A DNA stretch of 64,000 nucleotides from Tubiluchus corallicola. Taxonomy: Eukaryota; Priapulida; Priapulimorpha; Priapulimorphida; Tubiluchidae. Position 1 is the first letter of the stretch; every line of letters starts with the position of its first letter. The notes under the pieces were generated by a model. That model had not been told where the DNA came from, did not search any database, and worked only from the letters and a program-made list of their open reading frames with translations. Positions 1 through 14,372 of the stretch are shown one piece after another. Where the stretch lies: assembly GCA_030141605.1 (NCBI GenBank), contig JAQGDQ010000149.1:359789-423788 (forward strand), given 5' to 3'. The position numbers and the translations under genes are program-made.

Positions 1-2565
<2,565 letters not shown>

Positions 2566-2740
2566 ATTGCCCACTACAATTTTTTGCGTGTTCTTATTGG
2601 TCAATTGAGTAGTTTTTAGCGAATGAGTCTTTGCGTTACAAAGATTGCGATCACATGACTAGGGTGGTAAAGGAAGCAAGCCTTACTATAGGAGTGTAAT
2701 TAAAGTTAGTGTTTTTTACTTAAATCCGTTGTAATCCACA
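2566..2740. promoter_or_regulatory. Bidirectional promoter between NENF and ACTR2
   Basis: Only 175 bp separate the NENF start codon (minus) from the ACTR2 start codon (plus), so both promoters and 5' UTRs must fit here unless there are unseen upstream exons. The segment holds TCACATGAC near 2651, an E-box or M-box-like site. I see no TATA box in a convincing position. The shared-promoter reading is an inference from spacing. Confidence 0.6.
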
Positions 2741-5700
2741 ATGGATAGTCAAGGGAAAAAAGTAATTGTTTGTGATAATGGCACCGGAGTAAGTATTTAA
2801 TTAAGAGCTTAACGTTTTTATCACGAAACGCGTATAAACTTAATAATTAAAATTATTAAAGTGCTTACTACTATACCAATTTGTACATACCATAACTGCG
2901 GTTATACTCTTAAACTGTCTTGATTAGGGGTTAAGCGAGTACACTCATAGAAATTCCATATTTTTCCACAAAATAATTGTTGATTAAGGATTTAAACTTT
3001 ACTATGGTTGGTGCGGCAATCACCATAGCAGGCAGATTATTCCATTCATTCACCGCTCTCACATTTACGAATGTCAAGACACTTGACCCACTCTTTAAAC
3101 AGTTTTGAACTGTGTCCTCTATTTTTAGAATTAACAACTAGGTTAGAGAGTTTTTCAGGCATAATACTTTCTTTTCTAGTTAGTATTTTATAAACCTCTA
3201 TAAGATCTCGATGGTGTCTTCTTAATTTAAGCGTGGTCATACTGCAATACTTCAATCTTTTTAAATAAAACTGATTTTTACAAGCAACCGAATATTTTTG
3301 GTGCCCATTTGTACACCTTCCATAAGCAATGTGTGTTTCTGAGAATGGGGTTCAGTTTCAAGTCTGTTCAAAACCACTATAATGAACTTCACCGTCTAAA
3401 TTAAACGTAATCTTGGTAAATATAACACCCACCACATTATAGTAGAGGGAGTTTGAATTTTATAACGAAAGCGGCACCTGTTTGATAGCAACACAATATA
3501 TAATAAATTTTAAATATTCAGAAAGTCCACATTACTGCTGCTCAGTAGCATTTATCTTCAGGTAAAGTATCACATTACCCGATGATGACTGCTACTGTAC
3601 AGTGGAAACTTTGATTTGCTTAATATCCTTACTTCAAAAGTTGCAAGAGTGCTAGCATATAAAAAAGCTTTCAATGCTCCCCACTCAGTGCTTGTTTAAA
3701 AGACTTTACTTTAAGTGACTTTACAATATCACTGCCTAGATTGTTCTATTTTTGCACAATACGGTTGGAGAAAAAGTGCTTCCTTGTATTTTTGCCTGAG
3801 TATCTGACATGTAGTTTTTGCTTATGACCATGTAACTTTCTATAAGGATTTTCAAAGAAATCATTCAGATCCAATACTGTGTTCTCGTTCATTATCTTAA
3901 ATACGTTATATTATTAAATACGTTATTATCTTGTTACTAAGATCAACTGTGTCACGTATCTCCTGTAAAGTAGACATACTGTTAAAATCGAGATCGTTAG
4001 CAAGACGTAGACATTTTCGTTGAACCTTTCCAAATTTTCTTTAAAAGATACTTATTGTGGTGCTCAAACAACGACTGCATGCTCCAGTAGGGGCCTGATT
4101 AGAGTTTTGTAGTTAGGTACTGATGACTCACGACATACAATTGGTCTTCTAATGATGCCAGTTCTTTGGTTAGCAGTCTTTATAGTATGAGCAATATGAT
4201 CCAGTGAGTCAAATATATGTAAAACCCCAGGTCTCGGACCTTATTAACTTGTGGTATCATGCCATTATGTAAAGTGTAAGATGTATCAACATTGGCCTGT
4301 CTAACTCTGAGCAAAGCACACTTAACAGGTTTCAGCTGAAGTAGCCATTGATCAGACCAAGATTCAATGCTGTCAAGATTTATCTGTGACATCAGAATCA
4401 AATTGTGACTTGATCTGCATATATAATTTAACATCATCAACAAATATGCTAATAGATAAAGTAACATACGCTGTCAGATCATTTACATGTAATATAAAAC
4501 AGTAAGGTCCGCTAAGCACTCCCTGTAGAATATCACTACGAACATAAATCCACTCAGTAGACTATCCATTTAAAATTACTTGTTGTCTTTTACAAATAAG
4601 GAAAGATCTAAACCAACAAATGAGTTTACCCCTGTGATACCAGCAAATGACATTTTCCACAACAAACACTCGGAAGGCACTGAATCAAATACTTTGCGAA
4701 AGTCTAGATATATAATATCTACATCAGAACTGTAACCAGCATCAAAAATTTTGGTCCAGTTATTAAGACATTATAACAAATTAGTGACAGTTGACCTACC
4801 AGGAATTGTAAAATATTAATACAAATGTGTTAAATTTTGGCATAAGGTTAGCTATTTATCAAACTCATTCCAAATAGAGACATCTAAGGTGTGATATCAA
4901 AGTGAGATAATGAAAATACATAATTGTAGTTTTATATCTAATGGATCATTCCATTATCAATAATTTTGTATTTTCTTTGTCTTATTTTGATATTGCACCG
5001 TAGATTTCAATGGTGATAATCTGCTACTTTAATGTAATATAATTTAACTTGGGTTAACAGTCAAGTTTTAATGAACATTATTAAATATTTTTGTGATATC
5101 AGTGGTAATTTATTTTGTTTTCAGTTTGTAAAATGTGGTTTTGCTGGATCAAATTTTCCTGCTCATATATTTCCTTCTATGGTTGGCAGGCCTATCATTA
5201 GGTCAACTGCAAAAGTTGGAGACATTGAAATAAAAGTATGTTATTTGTTGCCATAAAAGCATTGCTGCCTGAAAAGGCCTATTTGTTTCATTATATATGT
5301 ATATATGCCATTAGAAATTCAAAATTATAGGAATTATTACTAATAAGATTAAATGCACAGACACAGTACATGTCACTTAGCGAAATCTTACTAAAGTACA
5401 ACAAATGTGCAACATTACTCTGTGCCTACTTTTAATATACTAAATGACACATCAGGTGATACTGTTGATAAATTGTATAATTCATTCGAAATTGCCATAG
5501 ATAATTTTTTGCGCAATAGCAATATTATTTTTCATCACATGACATGGTTTTGATGAATTGCAAAATTTGTTAGAAAACTGGTAAACGATTTTGAATGCTT
5601 GTAAAAAAGTTCAAACCTGAATGAATGCAACAAATAAATTAATTTACCCTAACATAAACCATGCTTCAATTGCGGTTGCACTTATTTTGCATGACTAGTA

Positions 5701-8700
5701 TGTGAGTTCGAGTGGCCAATTTAAATTTAATATCTATTAAAATGTTTTCGGCCACCTTACAATACATGATAGTGTCCTGTGATAATTTTGAAAGTGCTGT
5801 TATTTTCAAAGTTCGACTGTAAAAATTAAAGCTCCTGGTTTCGTTTGCAGAGCCAGGCAAAATTTTTTTCCCCGTACACGGATCAGAAAATGACTCTGTT
5901 GAGGGGTTTCTTTCCATGCCCGTTTTCGTGTTTATTGCCTATCTTTTGCTTTAAAAATGCTAAACGTGTACCATTGCAGTTTCTGGATTATTTGGGATTG
6001 TGACACATTTGTTCCTAAAATTTCTTAAATGAAATTTTCTCATTTGGAAATGTTTCCCAGAAATAAACACACTTAAGTGATGCCTTTAAGTGACAATAAT
6101 ATTTTTGATTATTGTCTAAATTCAAAATTCCTGCTGTTTTGACTCTAGTGAAACAAGTAAACTAAATTAGCCAAAGTCACAGCAGATTGTCAAAGAAGTA
6201 ATTTATATAGAGATACATACAATTTTCAGCAACTTGTATGTATCCAAACTAAGTGATTGCACTGACCTTATTACACTTTTGAATTTTGTGCCAAGTTGGC
6301 ATGTATTGTTCACTTAATGGCTGTTTTCACTTTTGTTTATGACGTACAAGTTTTAATTTCTAAAATTTAATTTAGTAGCCTATTGATGTCACGTCTGTTC
6401 ACTTATGAAAGGTAGATTTATTCAGGTGGATTTTGCAAACTCGCATTCTGAAAACTACTTCTTACTGAGTTGAGTCCTAATTTTAATCAGTATTGTTAGT
6501 AGGGCTGTGTGTTTTAATTCAAAAAGAAAAAAAACGAGATAAACCGGACAGTAGGAAAATTCGATTTTATTCAAAATAAATAGATAAACTCGATTCGATA
6601 TAATAGTAACATTAGCCTACTCAATTTTCTTGAATTCGTGAAGTGAAATTTGATTTGATATTGATTTTTTTAAATTTTGTACAACATTTATTGTTTTAAT
6701 ACTTGTGGAGTCTTTCTATTAATGTTTTATAACTATCTAATGTAGTTAAAAGCTGCTGTTTGACTGTATTGCAGGAATTAATGGTTGGTGAGGAAGCCAG
6801 TAAACTACGTCAAATGTTAGAAGTAAATTATCCTATGGAAAATGGAATAGTTCGTAACTGGGAAGATATGCTGTCCTTGTGGAACTATACATTTGGCCCA
6901 GACAAGCTAAACATTAATCCGAACGAGTCAAAAATCTTACTTACAGAGCCTCCCATGAATCCACACAAGAATAGAGAAAAGATGGTTGAGGTATCATTTT
7001 GACATTTCTGTAAACCGTAATTTGTTAACTGAAAGAACTTAATTAGCTTTTGTCAAATTTGCAAAATCATCCAACTGCTACTGAAATAACTTCAACTAAA
7101 CTTTCAAACATAGGGAACAGCACAACTTCAAAAAGTGCTGAGTTGGTAAATCTTATTAAATTGATTATCATGTGCAATGCAATAAAACAAATGTTTTATC
7201 ATTGTAAATTAAAATTATAAATTACATGCCTTGTGAAACTGAAATGACAGCCAACATCCTCAGTTTAATATCGAAATAAACTTTTAAAATTCGAAATTGT
7301 CTAGTTAAGGCAAATGAAGAATTTTTGCAAATTTATTGTATACGTCAATGCAATGGTCAGCCGGCCAGTAGTGGCATGTTGATACATACCTTATGAGGTA
7401 TATCTATACTTTACCTAACACATATAATATACATATAATAATATTGATATTGATGTTAAAAATATTATAGGTTGCCAGATTTCGGTCAGTTCACTGTACA
7501 CTGTGCCTCACTTAATAACGTAATAAATTTCAGCAAAATCCAAACTTGTTGTTAACAAGAAATCGTTGATAAATTAAGCCATAGTGTCCATAAGAAATAT
7601 TGCATATATGAAGATGTTTTCCAGGAACATTTGGCTAAAAAAGTTTTGCGTGCATCAATGAAGGTTCTTAGTCTTGAGTTTTCATAATGTATGTTTCATT
7701 GATATCCTACTCTTTGTATTGCAGGTTATGTTTGAAGAATACCAGTTTGATAGTGTTTATGTAGCAGTACAGGCAGTCCTTACACTATATGCGCAAGGTG
7801 AAATTTCAATGATAAATAATACTTAGCTGATTAATTATATCTGTGATGTGGTAATATGTAAAATTATTAGAACTGAAATCTTTATAGTTTGTAGAGACAT
7901 TTGCTTTCAGGGTTTCATGTATCATTCTTATTTTCAAAGAGGGCAAAAGTAAAATTTTTAAAATAATTAAAAATATCATATTTCGAGTGCTGGTACTTTA
8001 TCATAGAACAATTTTTGAAAAACGATTTTAGCATACATGCTTGTTTTTGAAAATGTGGCATAAGCATTTGAATGGACTTTGACATTGAGGATGCGTTTAT
8101 TCATTAGGTCTCTTAACTGGAGTGGTAATAGATTCAGGAGATGGTGTAACACATATATGTCCAGTCTACGAAGGTTTCTCACTGCCTCACTTGACTCGAA
8201 GGATTGACATTGCTGGTAGGGATATTACGAGGTACCTTATAAAGGTGAGTGGGACTGATATTTGTTAATATTACGATTGTAACTAGCACTTGCAATTTTG
8301 ATGTTTATTGAAATTTGGTAAACAAGAACAATGTGTTGTGCCTTACATGCATATATTTAACAAATTTGTTGGACTGAAAAACCTTTGAACTGCTAAATTT
8401 ACTAAATTTATAGTTTCATTCACAGGCTATTAAAATGTATGTCATTGTAAGAGCTTATAGGTGTTATAAACTTGAATTAAGAACATTACGTTGAATGTTA
8501 TGTTTCACTAGCATTAATGTCAATACACTCGATTTGTACACTGAGCATATTTTGCAAAACAGTATGTTTTTTGGTGTAAGTGCCAGTATTTAAAGTGTAA
8601 AATTAACGCATGCTGGAAATGTTTGCAAAGTATGCGTTGATGCATAAACTTCCAGGGACATAAATTACACTAGTAATAAAGACACTAGTAAATGCAGGTT

Positions 8701-11484
8701 CATGTATACGTTGCTAATTACAAACAATATTATTAACCTTTAGCACATTACTTGGCAATATGCCTTGCTGTGTTGAAGCACCACTAAGCGGAGACTCATA
8801 CCAATGATTATGCCATAAATTTCTATCAATTTTTCAATTAGGTAATATGCTTGGAATGGTGCATTGCAAAAATATCACTTTGCAAACAAGCTGCTCAATT
8901 TGCAAAAAAAAAATTATTTGTGCCATTTTTCTGGCTTTCAGTAGCATTTATTTACCGTAACATGTACAAATGGTACTAGATCAAATTTATTAAGTTATGT
9001 TTTTCAGTTGTTGCTACTGCGAGGTTATGCATTTAATCATTCAGCAGACTTCGAAACTGTAAGAATGATGAAAGAGAAACTGTGTTATATTGGATATAAT
9101 ATTGAACAAGAGCAGAAATTAGCACAAGAAACAACAGTTCTTGTTGAGTCTTATACGGTATGTGGCCTTACATTGATCTTCTTAACCATGTTTAGTCAAT
9201 GACCCTCTATCCGGATGTATATTTTTCAGTATATGATGCAGAATTTCGGTGTTATGTGGAATCTTAATTTATTTACTAAGACAAAATCTAGTTAAAGTAA
9301 TGCTAAATTTTTAATTGCATTTTTAGCTTCCTGATGGCCGTGTTATCAAAGTGGGAGGAGAGAGATTCGAGGCTCCTGAAGTTTTGTTTCAGCCACATTT
9401 AATAAATGTCGAGAGTGTTGGTATTGCAGAACTGTTGTTCAATACGATACAGGCAGCTGATATGGACACACGGCCTGAATTTTACAAGCACATAGGTAGT
9501 GTATCAATCTAATAAGTGCAACAAAAGCAATACTAAATTAGAGTCTGAAAATGTTTTGCAAATCCGCTGTGATATAAACCCAGACCTTCTGCTTTATTAA
9601 TCCAGGCATCTCTGTCTTTATGAAACAACACTTTATGTAGTTTCCTAAATTTTGATCTGTGCTTGCCATCTTAAGTTGTTTTGGTGCTTACAACTTCATT
9701 ACCTAGGCAACTGGTTAGCTGGTCAATAAATTTAAAAAATAATCAAATAGAATTGATTAAATGGTTTTGTAAAGTGTAGAAAAGGATAAAATGTTTGGTT
9801 TTCGACTGAGCAAGGTGACTAGAATTACCTCCATTCGTATAAATATTTGAGAGATCAGTGTGTGTCTGTACCTCTGAAAAATAATGCAAAACATGATTCT
9901 CAGTTTTGAGTAACTTTTCTTAGATATCATTTTCTGTCTGTTTTTGTCTATTTGTTTCTGTTGTCTTTGTAATCATTTAACAATGTCTGCCAGATTTCAA
10001 CATGAGAAGCTGCTACACATTGATGAACATTATGCACTGTTTTCCGTGTATTTAATTTTTAATTAAATCTGCTTTTATCAGTAAACAGCTGCTTATTAGC
10101 TAAATTATCGAATGATTTTCATTACCATGTTCAAACAAAAACCTGTTCCAGCATTTAGAAAAACATTATCTACAATGTGTGAAACACAGTGAAGTAGATT
10201 TGCAGAAACTATTTATTAATTTAGGCAGAATGAAGCTTTGTATCTTGTAAAGGGAAACAAATGTAGGGTCTCCGATTTTCCACGATCATGGAAAATTGGC
10301 GGAACTTACGGAGATGAGGAGCTGAAATGGAAGTAGCTACAAAAAACGGAATTGGTGCAATTTCATACTTTAAAATTTTTAAATTTAATGCGTACTAGAG
10401 AAAATTGACTTCACTTGTTACCTTTCCCCAAAATTAAGCCGTTTTTTTCAGAAACTAGAAGCTGTCTTTGGAGATTTATTTATTTTATGCAACTTGCAGA
10501 CTCACTACGCCTTTTCACTCCGTTTGTTTTTGTGTTTGCCACAAGAAATACAGGCAATAGTTTAGTGTCGTTGTAATGAATAGCAACGTGTGAAAAGGTA
10601 TCTAATGTTTATGCAAACATCATGTGGCTACGTCTTTGAAATTGTTTGTATCTATTTTTGAAATTTATTTAAACTCTATCCCTTCTTTGATCAGAATTCA
10701 AGTCTATTTATTTCAACTTTTAAAATGGTCGATGAGGATGGAGTTCGGCAAAAGAAAGGAAAACGGTCTACACCAATTGTGTGTACGACAGCTGGGGGAA
10801 AAGCCAGGCAATTTCCCAATGATTTGTATAAAGATGACGGGATACTGCTTTGTAAATTTTGTGTGCATAGCATAGATGTCGTGCATGTCTACACAATCAA
10901 ATAATCATTTAAAGGAGTAAAAAAACACTTGGCTGGTAAGGAGGTAATAACTAATATAAGTGACTGACCTCTCTCTTATAGTATAGCTATTTCAATTCAA
11001 GTTAACCCTGATAAGTCAATTTCATACTGTGAGTTCACACAGAAGCCTTTTAAATAAATCAGATTTAACATTAAGCATGAGGTTAATCTAAACGCATTTT
11101 TATACCAGCCAAATTAAATTTGGAGTAGGTTCACTATCGGAGTAGACTAAACATACCTTTTGTTTATAGATTATTTCTATAGAATTAACCTTTGGTTATG
11201 CTATAGTAGGTAAAACTACGTTTCATTATCTGATATATTTAAATTATAGTTTTAGATGATTTTTAAAAGAAAAGGTCTTTATAAAAAGAAACACAAGCTA
11301 AACAGGCTTCCAATATTCGTGGTTTCATCAGAACGTTTTTGCGAAGATTTTGTATTACACTTTGGGAAATGTGTAGTTTAGCGAATATATATATTCTAGT
11401 TGTATATATGCCACTAGAATATATATGTTCGCTAAACTACACATTTCCCAAAGTGTAATACAAAATCTTCGCATGGTATCTAGT

Positions 11485-11520
<36 letters not shown>

Positions 11521-11537
11521 ACTAGATACCATTATAT

Positions 11538-11571
<34 letters not shown>

Positions 11572-14372
11572 CCACTAGATACCATGCGAAGATTTTGTAT
11601 ATATATATATATATATACCACTAGAAAATTTGAACAAAATCAGACCCTTGTACAAAAACATTACAAGCAAGGAGTTGCACCACCATCTGGCAAAACTATA
11701 TGCAAGGTATATGTGACCAGACTTTCTGACGAACTTTTTTCTGCCATCAAAGCAAAAGGTGGCAGCAGATGCCAACATAAGTATTGTGGCCGAGGAAATG
11801 ACAGATTTTGTAGATCACAGTGTGATGAATATTATTTTTGCCATAATAGGGACTTATTACTTGGTCGATGTAGTCGATGCACCTGTAATCACGTACAATG
11901 AACCTTTGAGCCAAGCTATTATCTTAGCTTGTAATAGCTATAGTAACGGATTCTGCAGCCTACTGTAATGGCATGTTCAGACTAGCAAGTTTTCTCGCTA
12001 AGTTAACTTGCCAAGTAACTCGCAAGCTTGTTCAGTTAATGCCAGAGAGCTTGCAATTTCTTGCTGACAGTAACTCACAATGCAGCTCACGCTTAAGAGC
12101 TTGCTGTCAAAGAGAAAACTCGTTAGTCTGAACACGCCACAAGAAAACGTTCAGAAATATTTTATCTGCTTTACTTGTGAATGCTGTGCATGTTTCACAT
12201 CTTAAACCTTGTAAGTGAGATTTTTCAAAACTGGAAAGCATTTAGTCTTTTCTCTAGCTTTGTAGCCATGATCAAATCTGCCTTTTTTAAAAAGCCTGGA
12301 CGAAAAGCAAGATACTTCGAATACTTGGGTGAATACAAAGTGGAATTCCTGTTTTCAAGCAGTCAGGTTCATGCGAACTATATCCATATATATTATATAC
12401 CAAGGCTTCTTTACTGCTGAAGTAGTAAAGGGCAAGTGGTGGAATGAATCTTGGATCTTGCAGACATCCATGATGCCACTGATGAAGATATAAATCTACC
12501 ATTTATACCATTTAAGAGCTGTCAGAAATTGGAATACAGCCTTGCACAACTGGAAGGGACTTTGTAGTTTACAATACAGCAGAAGATGTGAGGGGCTATC
12601 TTTCCAGTGGTAAGACAAAGACTGTATTTTGTGAGAAACAACTGATGCTTTGTTGTCCATATTGCAGAAAGATGAGAAAACTAAAGCTATAAACCGAAAC
12701 TGCACAATGACAAACATTGGCATATCCATGTTAGAAGGCTCTATCAGTTTTTGGTTCAAGGCAGTTCATAGAGTTCTCACTCAATTTCAATGACTGTCAG
12801 GCTATTCCAGAACTCACCCATCCTTCAAATAATTTAATTAGTGAATGGCAAATCTTTATTCAGTACAACATAACAGACATTCCTAAAGGTATTGCAGCTT
12901 TTGGGAATATTTGAACCTCGCTATCCCAGTTTAATAAAAATTGCTAAAAAGTACGTCTAGTTGTCTGCTCAAGGTATAGATGTTGAACGTTCCTTCTTGA
13001 ATTGCAAACATTTGCTGCAGCTTGAAGTCTTTAACAGATGAAAACACCAAATAATAAATAATATGTACTGTAGTGGTGATGCGGAAAAATAGATTTTGCG
13101 AATTAAATGTTGGTGTTCTTATGCTATGTAAAGCCAAAAAATATGTGATAGACTACATGCTTAATTCATATATATATTTTTTTATTTACAAGCTGTCACA
13201 TATTACATAATTTGATTATAAATATTAGTTTTAGGGCTTCATACTTCTAATTTCTGTAAAATGCAATTGAAACGGAATTGACGATTCGTCCAAATGGAAA
13301 ATCGGGGACCCTACAATTGATTTATTATGCAATTATATAGAGCTAAAATTGTTTAGTACCTATGATAGTGGTATAGTTACTGTAGTAGCTGCAGTATCTA
13401 TAGGGGTAGTAGTGTTAGTGTTAGTGATTTCATGTTAATCTACGTTCATTGCATTCATAGTTGTTGTAACAATCCCACAGAAACTGATATTAAGATATTA
13501 TGTACATTTATTACAGTGTTGTCTGGAGGATCTACCATGTATCCAGGGCTTCCAAGTCGCTTGGAGAGGGAAATTAAACAGCTCTACTTGGAGCGGGTCT
13601 TGAAAGGAAACACTGAATCATTCTCGGTAATAGCTCACCCTTGTTACATTAGCTATAAGTACAATTTCAAATGGAGGTAGGCGCGTCTACCCTCAAAAAT
13701 CGAATCGAATGTTTGGCCTTCGAATCAAATCAAATTGAATGTCAAGATTCCTATTCGAATCCAGTGCTAAATATTTCTGATAAATTCCAAACCATTATCA
13801 AACAAGCAATGTGCACAAAAACTTAATTTAGCTGCGAGTTAATAGTAAGAACTAAAATAATTTTGCTGATTGCCTCATGTTTCAAATGTTTTTATGATAG
13901 AGAACAAGTGTAATTAAAGTGTTAAACTACATGAAATTGCAATTTTAGGTTTGAATGAAATTCAAACTAAAAGCCTCGTTTGAATCAAACATTCGGTTTT
14001 CTGCCCTAGTTTCAACATTAGCTGTTTTTTAAGCTAGCCTGTTCACAGTTTTTTTGTGGCATGAGTTTCATGCAGGAAAACATGGTAATATGGAATTACT
14101 GCACATTAGTAGTATTTTTCTTTATGACTCATAGCTTTTATCTCTATAGAACTGTTCAGTTACAACCATCACAACTTCCATGCTTCATATTGTTACAGAA
14201 ATTTAAAATTCGAATTGAAGATCCTCCACGACGTAAGCATATGGTATTCCTTGGTGGTGCTGTCTTAGCAGACATTATGAAGGATAAGGACACATTTTGG
14301 ATGACTCGGGCAGAATATCAGGAAAAGGGTTTGCGAGTACTGGAAAAACTGGGTGTTGTTAGCTCAAATTAG
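2741..14372 (+). CDS. ACTR2: Actin-related protein 2 (Arp2/3 complex subunit)
   Basis: ARP2 is one of the two actin-like subunits that seed branched actin filaments in the Arp2/3 complex at the cell cortex. Nine exons: 2741-2788, 5125-5235, 6775-6990, 7725-7797, 8108-8244, 9008-9157, 9327-9495, 13517-13626, 14199-14372. All introns are GT-AG and phases match, giving 395 aa against about 394 in vertebrates. The protein opens with [16 protein letters not shown]. It has the first phosphate loop ([13 protein letters not shown]), the second ([19 protein letters not shown]) and the adenosine motif [16 protein letters not shown], and ends in the ARP2-type tail [15 protein letters not shown], then EKLGVVSSN and TAG. 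Nothing appears missing, so it should be functional. The introns hold LINE pieces (intron 1) and a whole hAT element (intron 7). It shares its 5' gap with NENF. Confidence 0.97.
2931..3255 (-). mobile_element. LINE 3'-end fragment (CR1/jockey-like)
   Basis: Overlapping minus-strand frames encode a decayed C-terminus of a non-LTR reverse transcriptase: [15 protein letters not shown], followed in another frame by [19 protein letters not shown]. These match the common pattern of a RRxRGDLIEVYK segment and then a V.N.WN.LP.xV..APS segment at the end of CR1/jockey-type ORF2. It has a frameshift and no intact frame. It lies in ACTR2 intron 1, antisense to the gene. Confidence 0.7.
3650..4790 (-). 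mobile_element. 5'-truncated LINE reverse transcriptase fragment
   Basis: Going down the minus strand, several frames give reverse transcriptase blocks in the right order: [20 protein letters not shown] (about 4735-4670, palm motif), [11 protein letters not shown] (about 4455-4415, the catalytic F-x-DD block), then [20 protein letters not shown] and [11 protein letters not shown]. The C-terminal part [14 protein letters not shown] and [11 protein letters not shown] lies near 3830-3740. Stops and frameshifts break it, so it is a dead copy. The order suggests a 5'-truncated CR1/jockey-like insertion in ACTR2 intron 1, separate from the fragment at 2931-3255 because both contain the C-terminal end. 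The part of intron 1 between the two copies and 4800-5124 holds nothing else I recognise. Confidence 0.75.
11341..11632. repeat. AT-rich palindrome cluster inside the hAT element
   Basis: Two palindromes overlap. In the first, 11341-11400 and 11413-11472 are inverted copies of 60 bp with one mismatch around a 12-bp loop. In the second, 11461-11492 pairs with 11566-11597. Between them lie (TA)n runs and further copies of the unit ACCACTAGATACCAT (11518-11532 and near 11571). The first left arm appears to be host transposase sequence itself (frame reading [11 protein letters not shown] at about 11336-11368), so the array probably arose by inverted copying of local sequence rather than arrival of a foreign element. 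It would form a cruciform. Confidence 0.85.
11969..12139. mobile_element. Harbinger-like MITE nested in hAT transposase
   Basis: The left end TGGCATGTTCAGACTAGCAAG and the right end, reversed TGGCGTGTTCAGACTAACGAG, form terminal inverted repeats of a 171-bp element with no coding capacity. Its flanks are TAA (11966-11968) and CAA (12140-12142), consistent with a worn 3-bp TAA target duplication as in PIF/Harbinger elements. Removing the element plus one flank rejoins the hAT transposase frame (IVTDSAAYC continuing into [12 protein letters not shown]), which independently supports both boundaries. Confidence 0.8.
13680..14012. mobile_element. Possible degenerate hAT-type MITE in ACTR2 intron 8
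   Basis: Near the left edge the sequence reads AATCGAATCGAATGTTTGG. Near the right edge, reversed, it reads TAGGGCAGAAAACCGAATG, and both sides are rich in ATTCGA-like words. This resembles the imperfect ends of non-autonomous hAT elements. I see no target duplication and the ends do not align cleanly, so the call is tentative. Confidence 0.35.

Larger units (their letters stand above)
10264..13313 (+). mobile_element. Degenerate full-length hAT DNA transposon
   Basis: The element starts TAGGGTCTCCGATTTTCCA at 10264, and its other end at 13313 reads TAGGGTCCCCGATTTTCCA when reversed, an almost perfect terminal inverted repeat. The flanks ACAAATGT and ACAATTGA match at 6 of 8 bases, a possible worn 8-bp target duplication. 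Inside, a decayed transposase runs on the plus strand. A CGGBP1-like zinc finger begins with ATG at 10725 ([18 protein letters not shown], then CKFC). [20 protein letters not shown] follows near 11780, a [10 protein letters not shown] segment near 12195, [19 protein letters not shown] near 12270, and the hATC-type block [14 protein letters not shown] near 12980. Stops and frameshifts are many. It occupies most of ACTR2 intron 7 in the gene's sense and carries two later insertions or rearrangements. It should not be active. Confidence 0.88.

Noticed and set aside
11425-11901. 158-codon frame with Tyr-Ile repeats
   Set aside because: The repeat is translated (TA)n microsatellite; only the last third matches transposase and that in part is the wrong frame.
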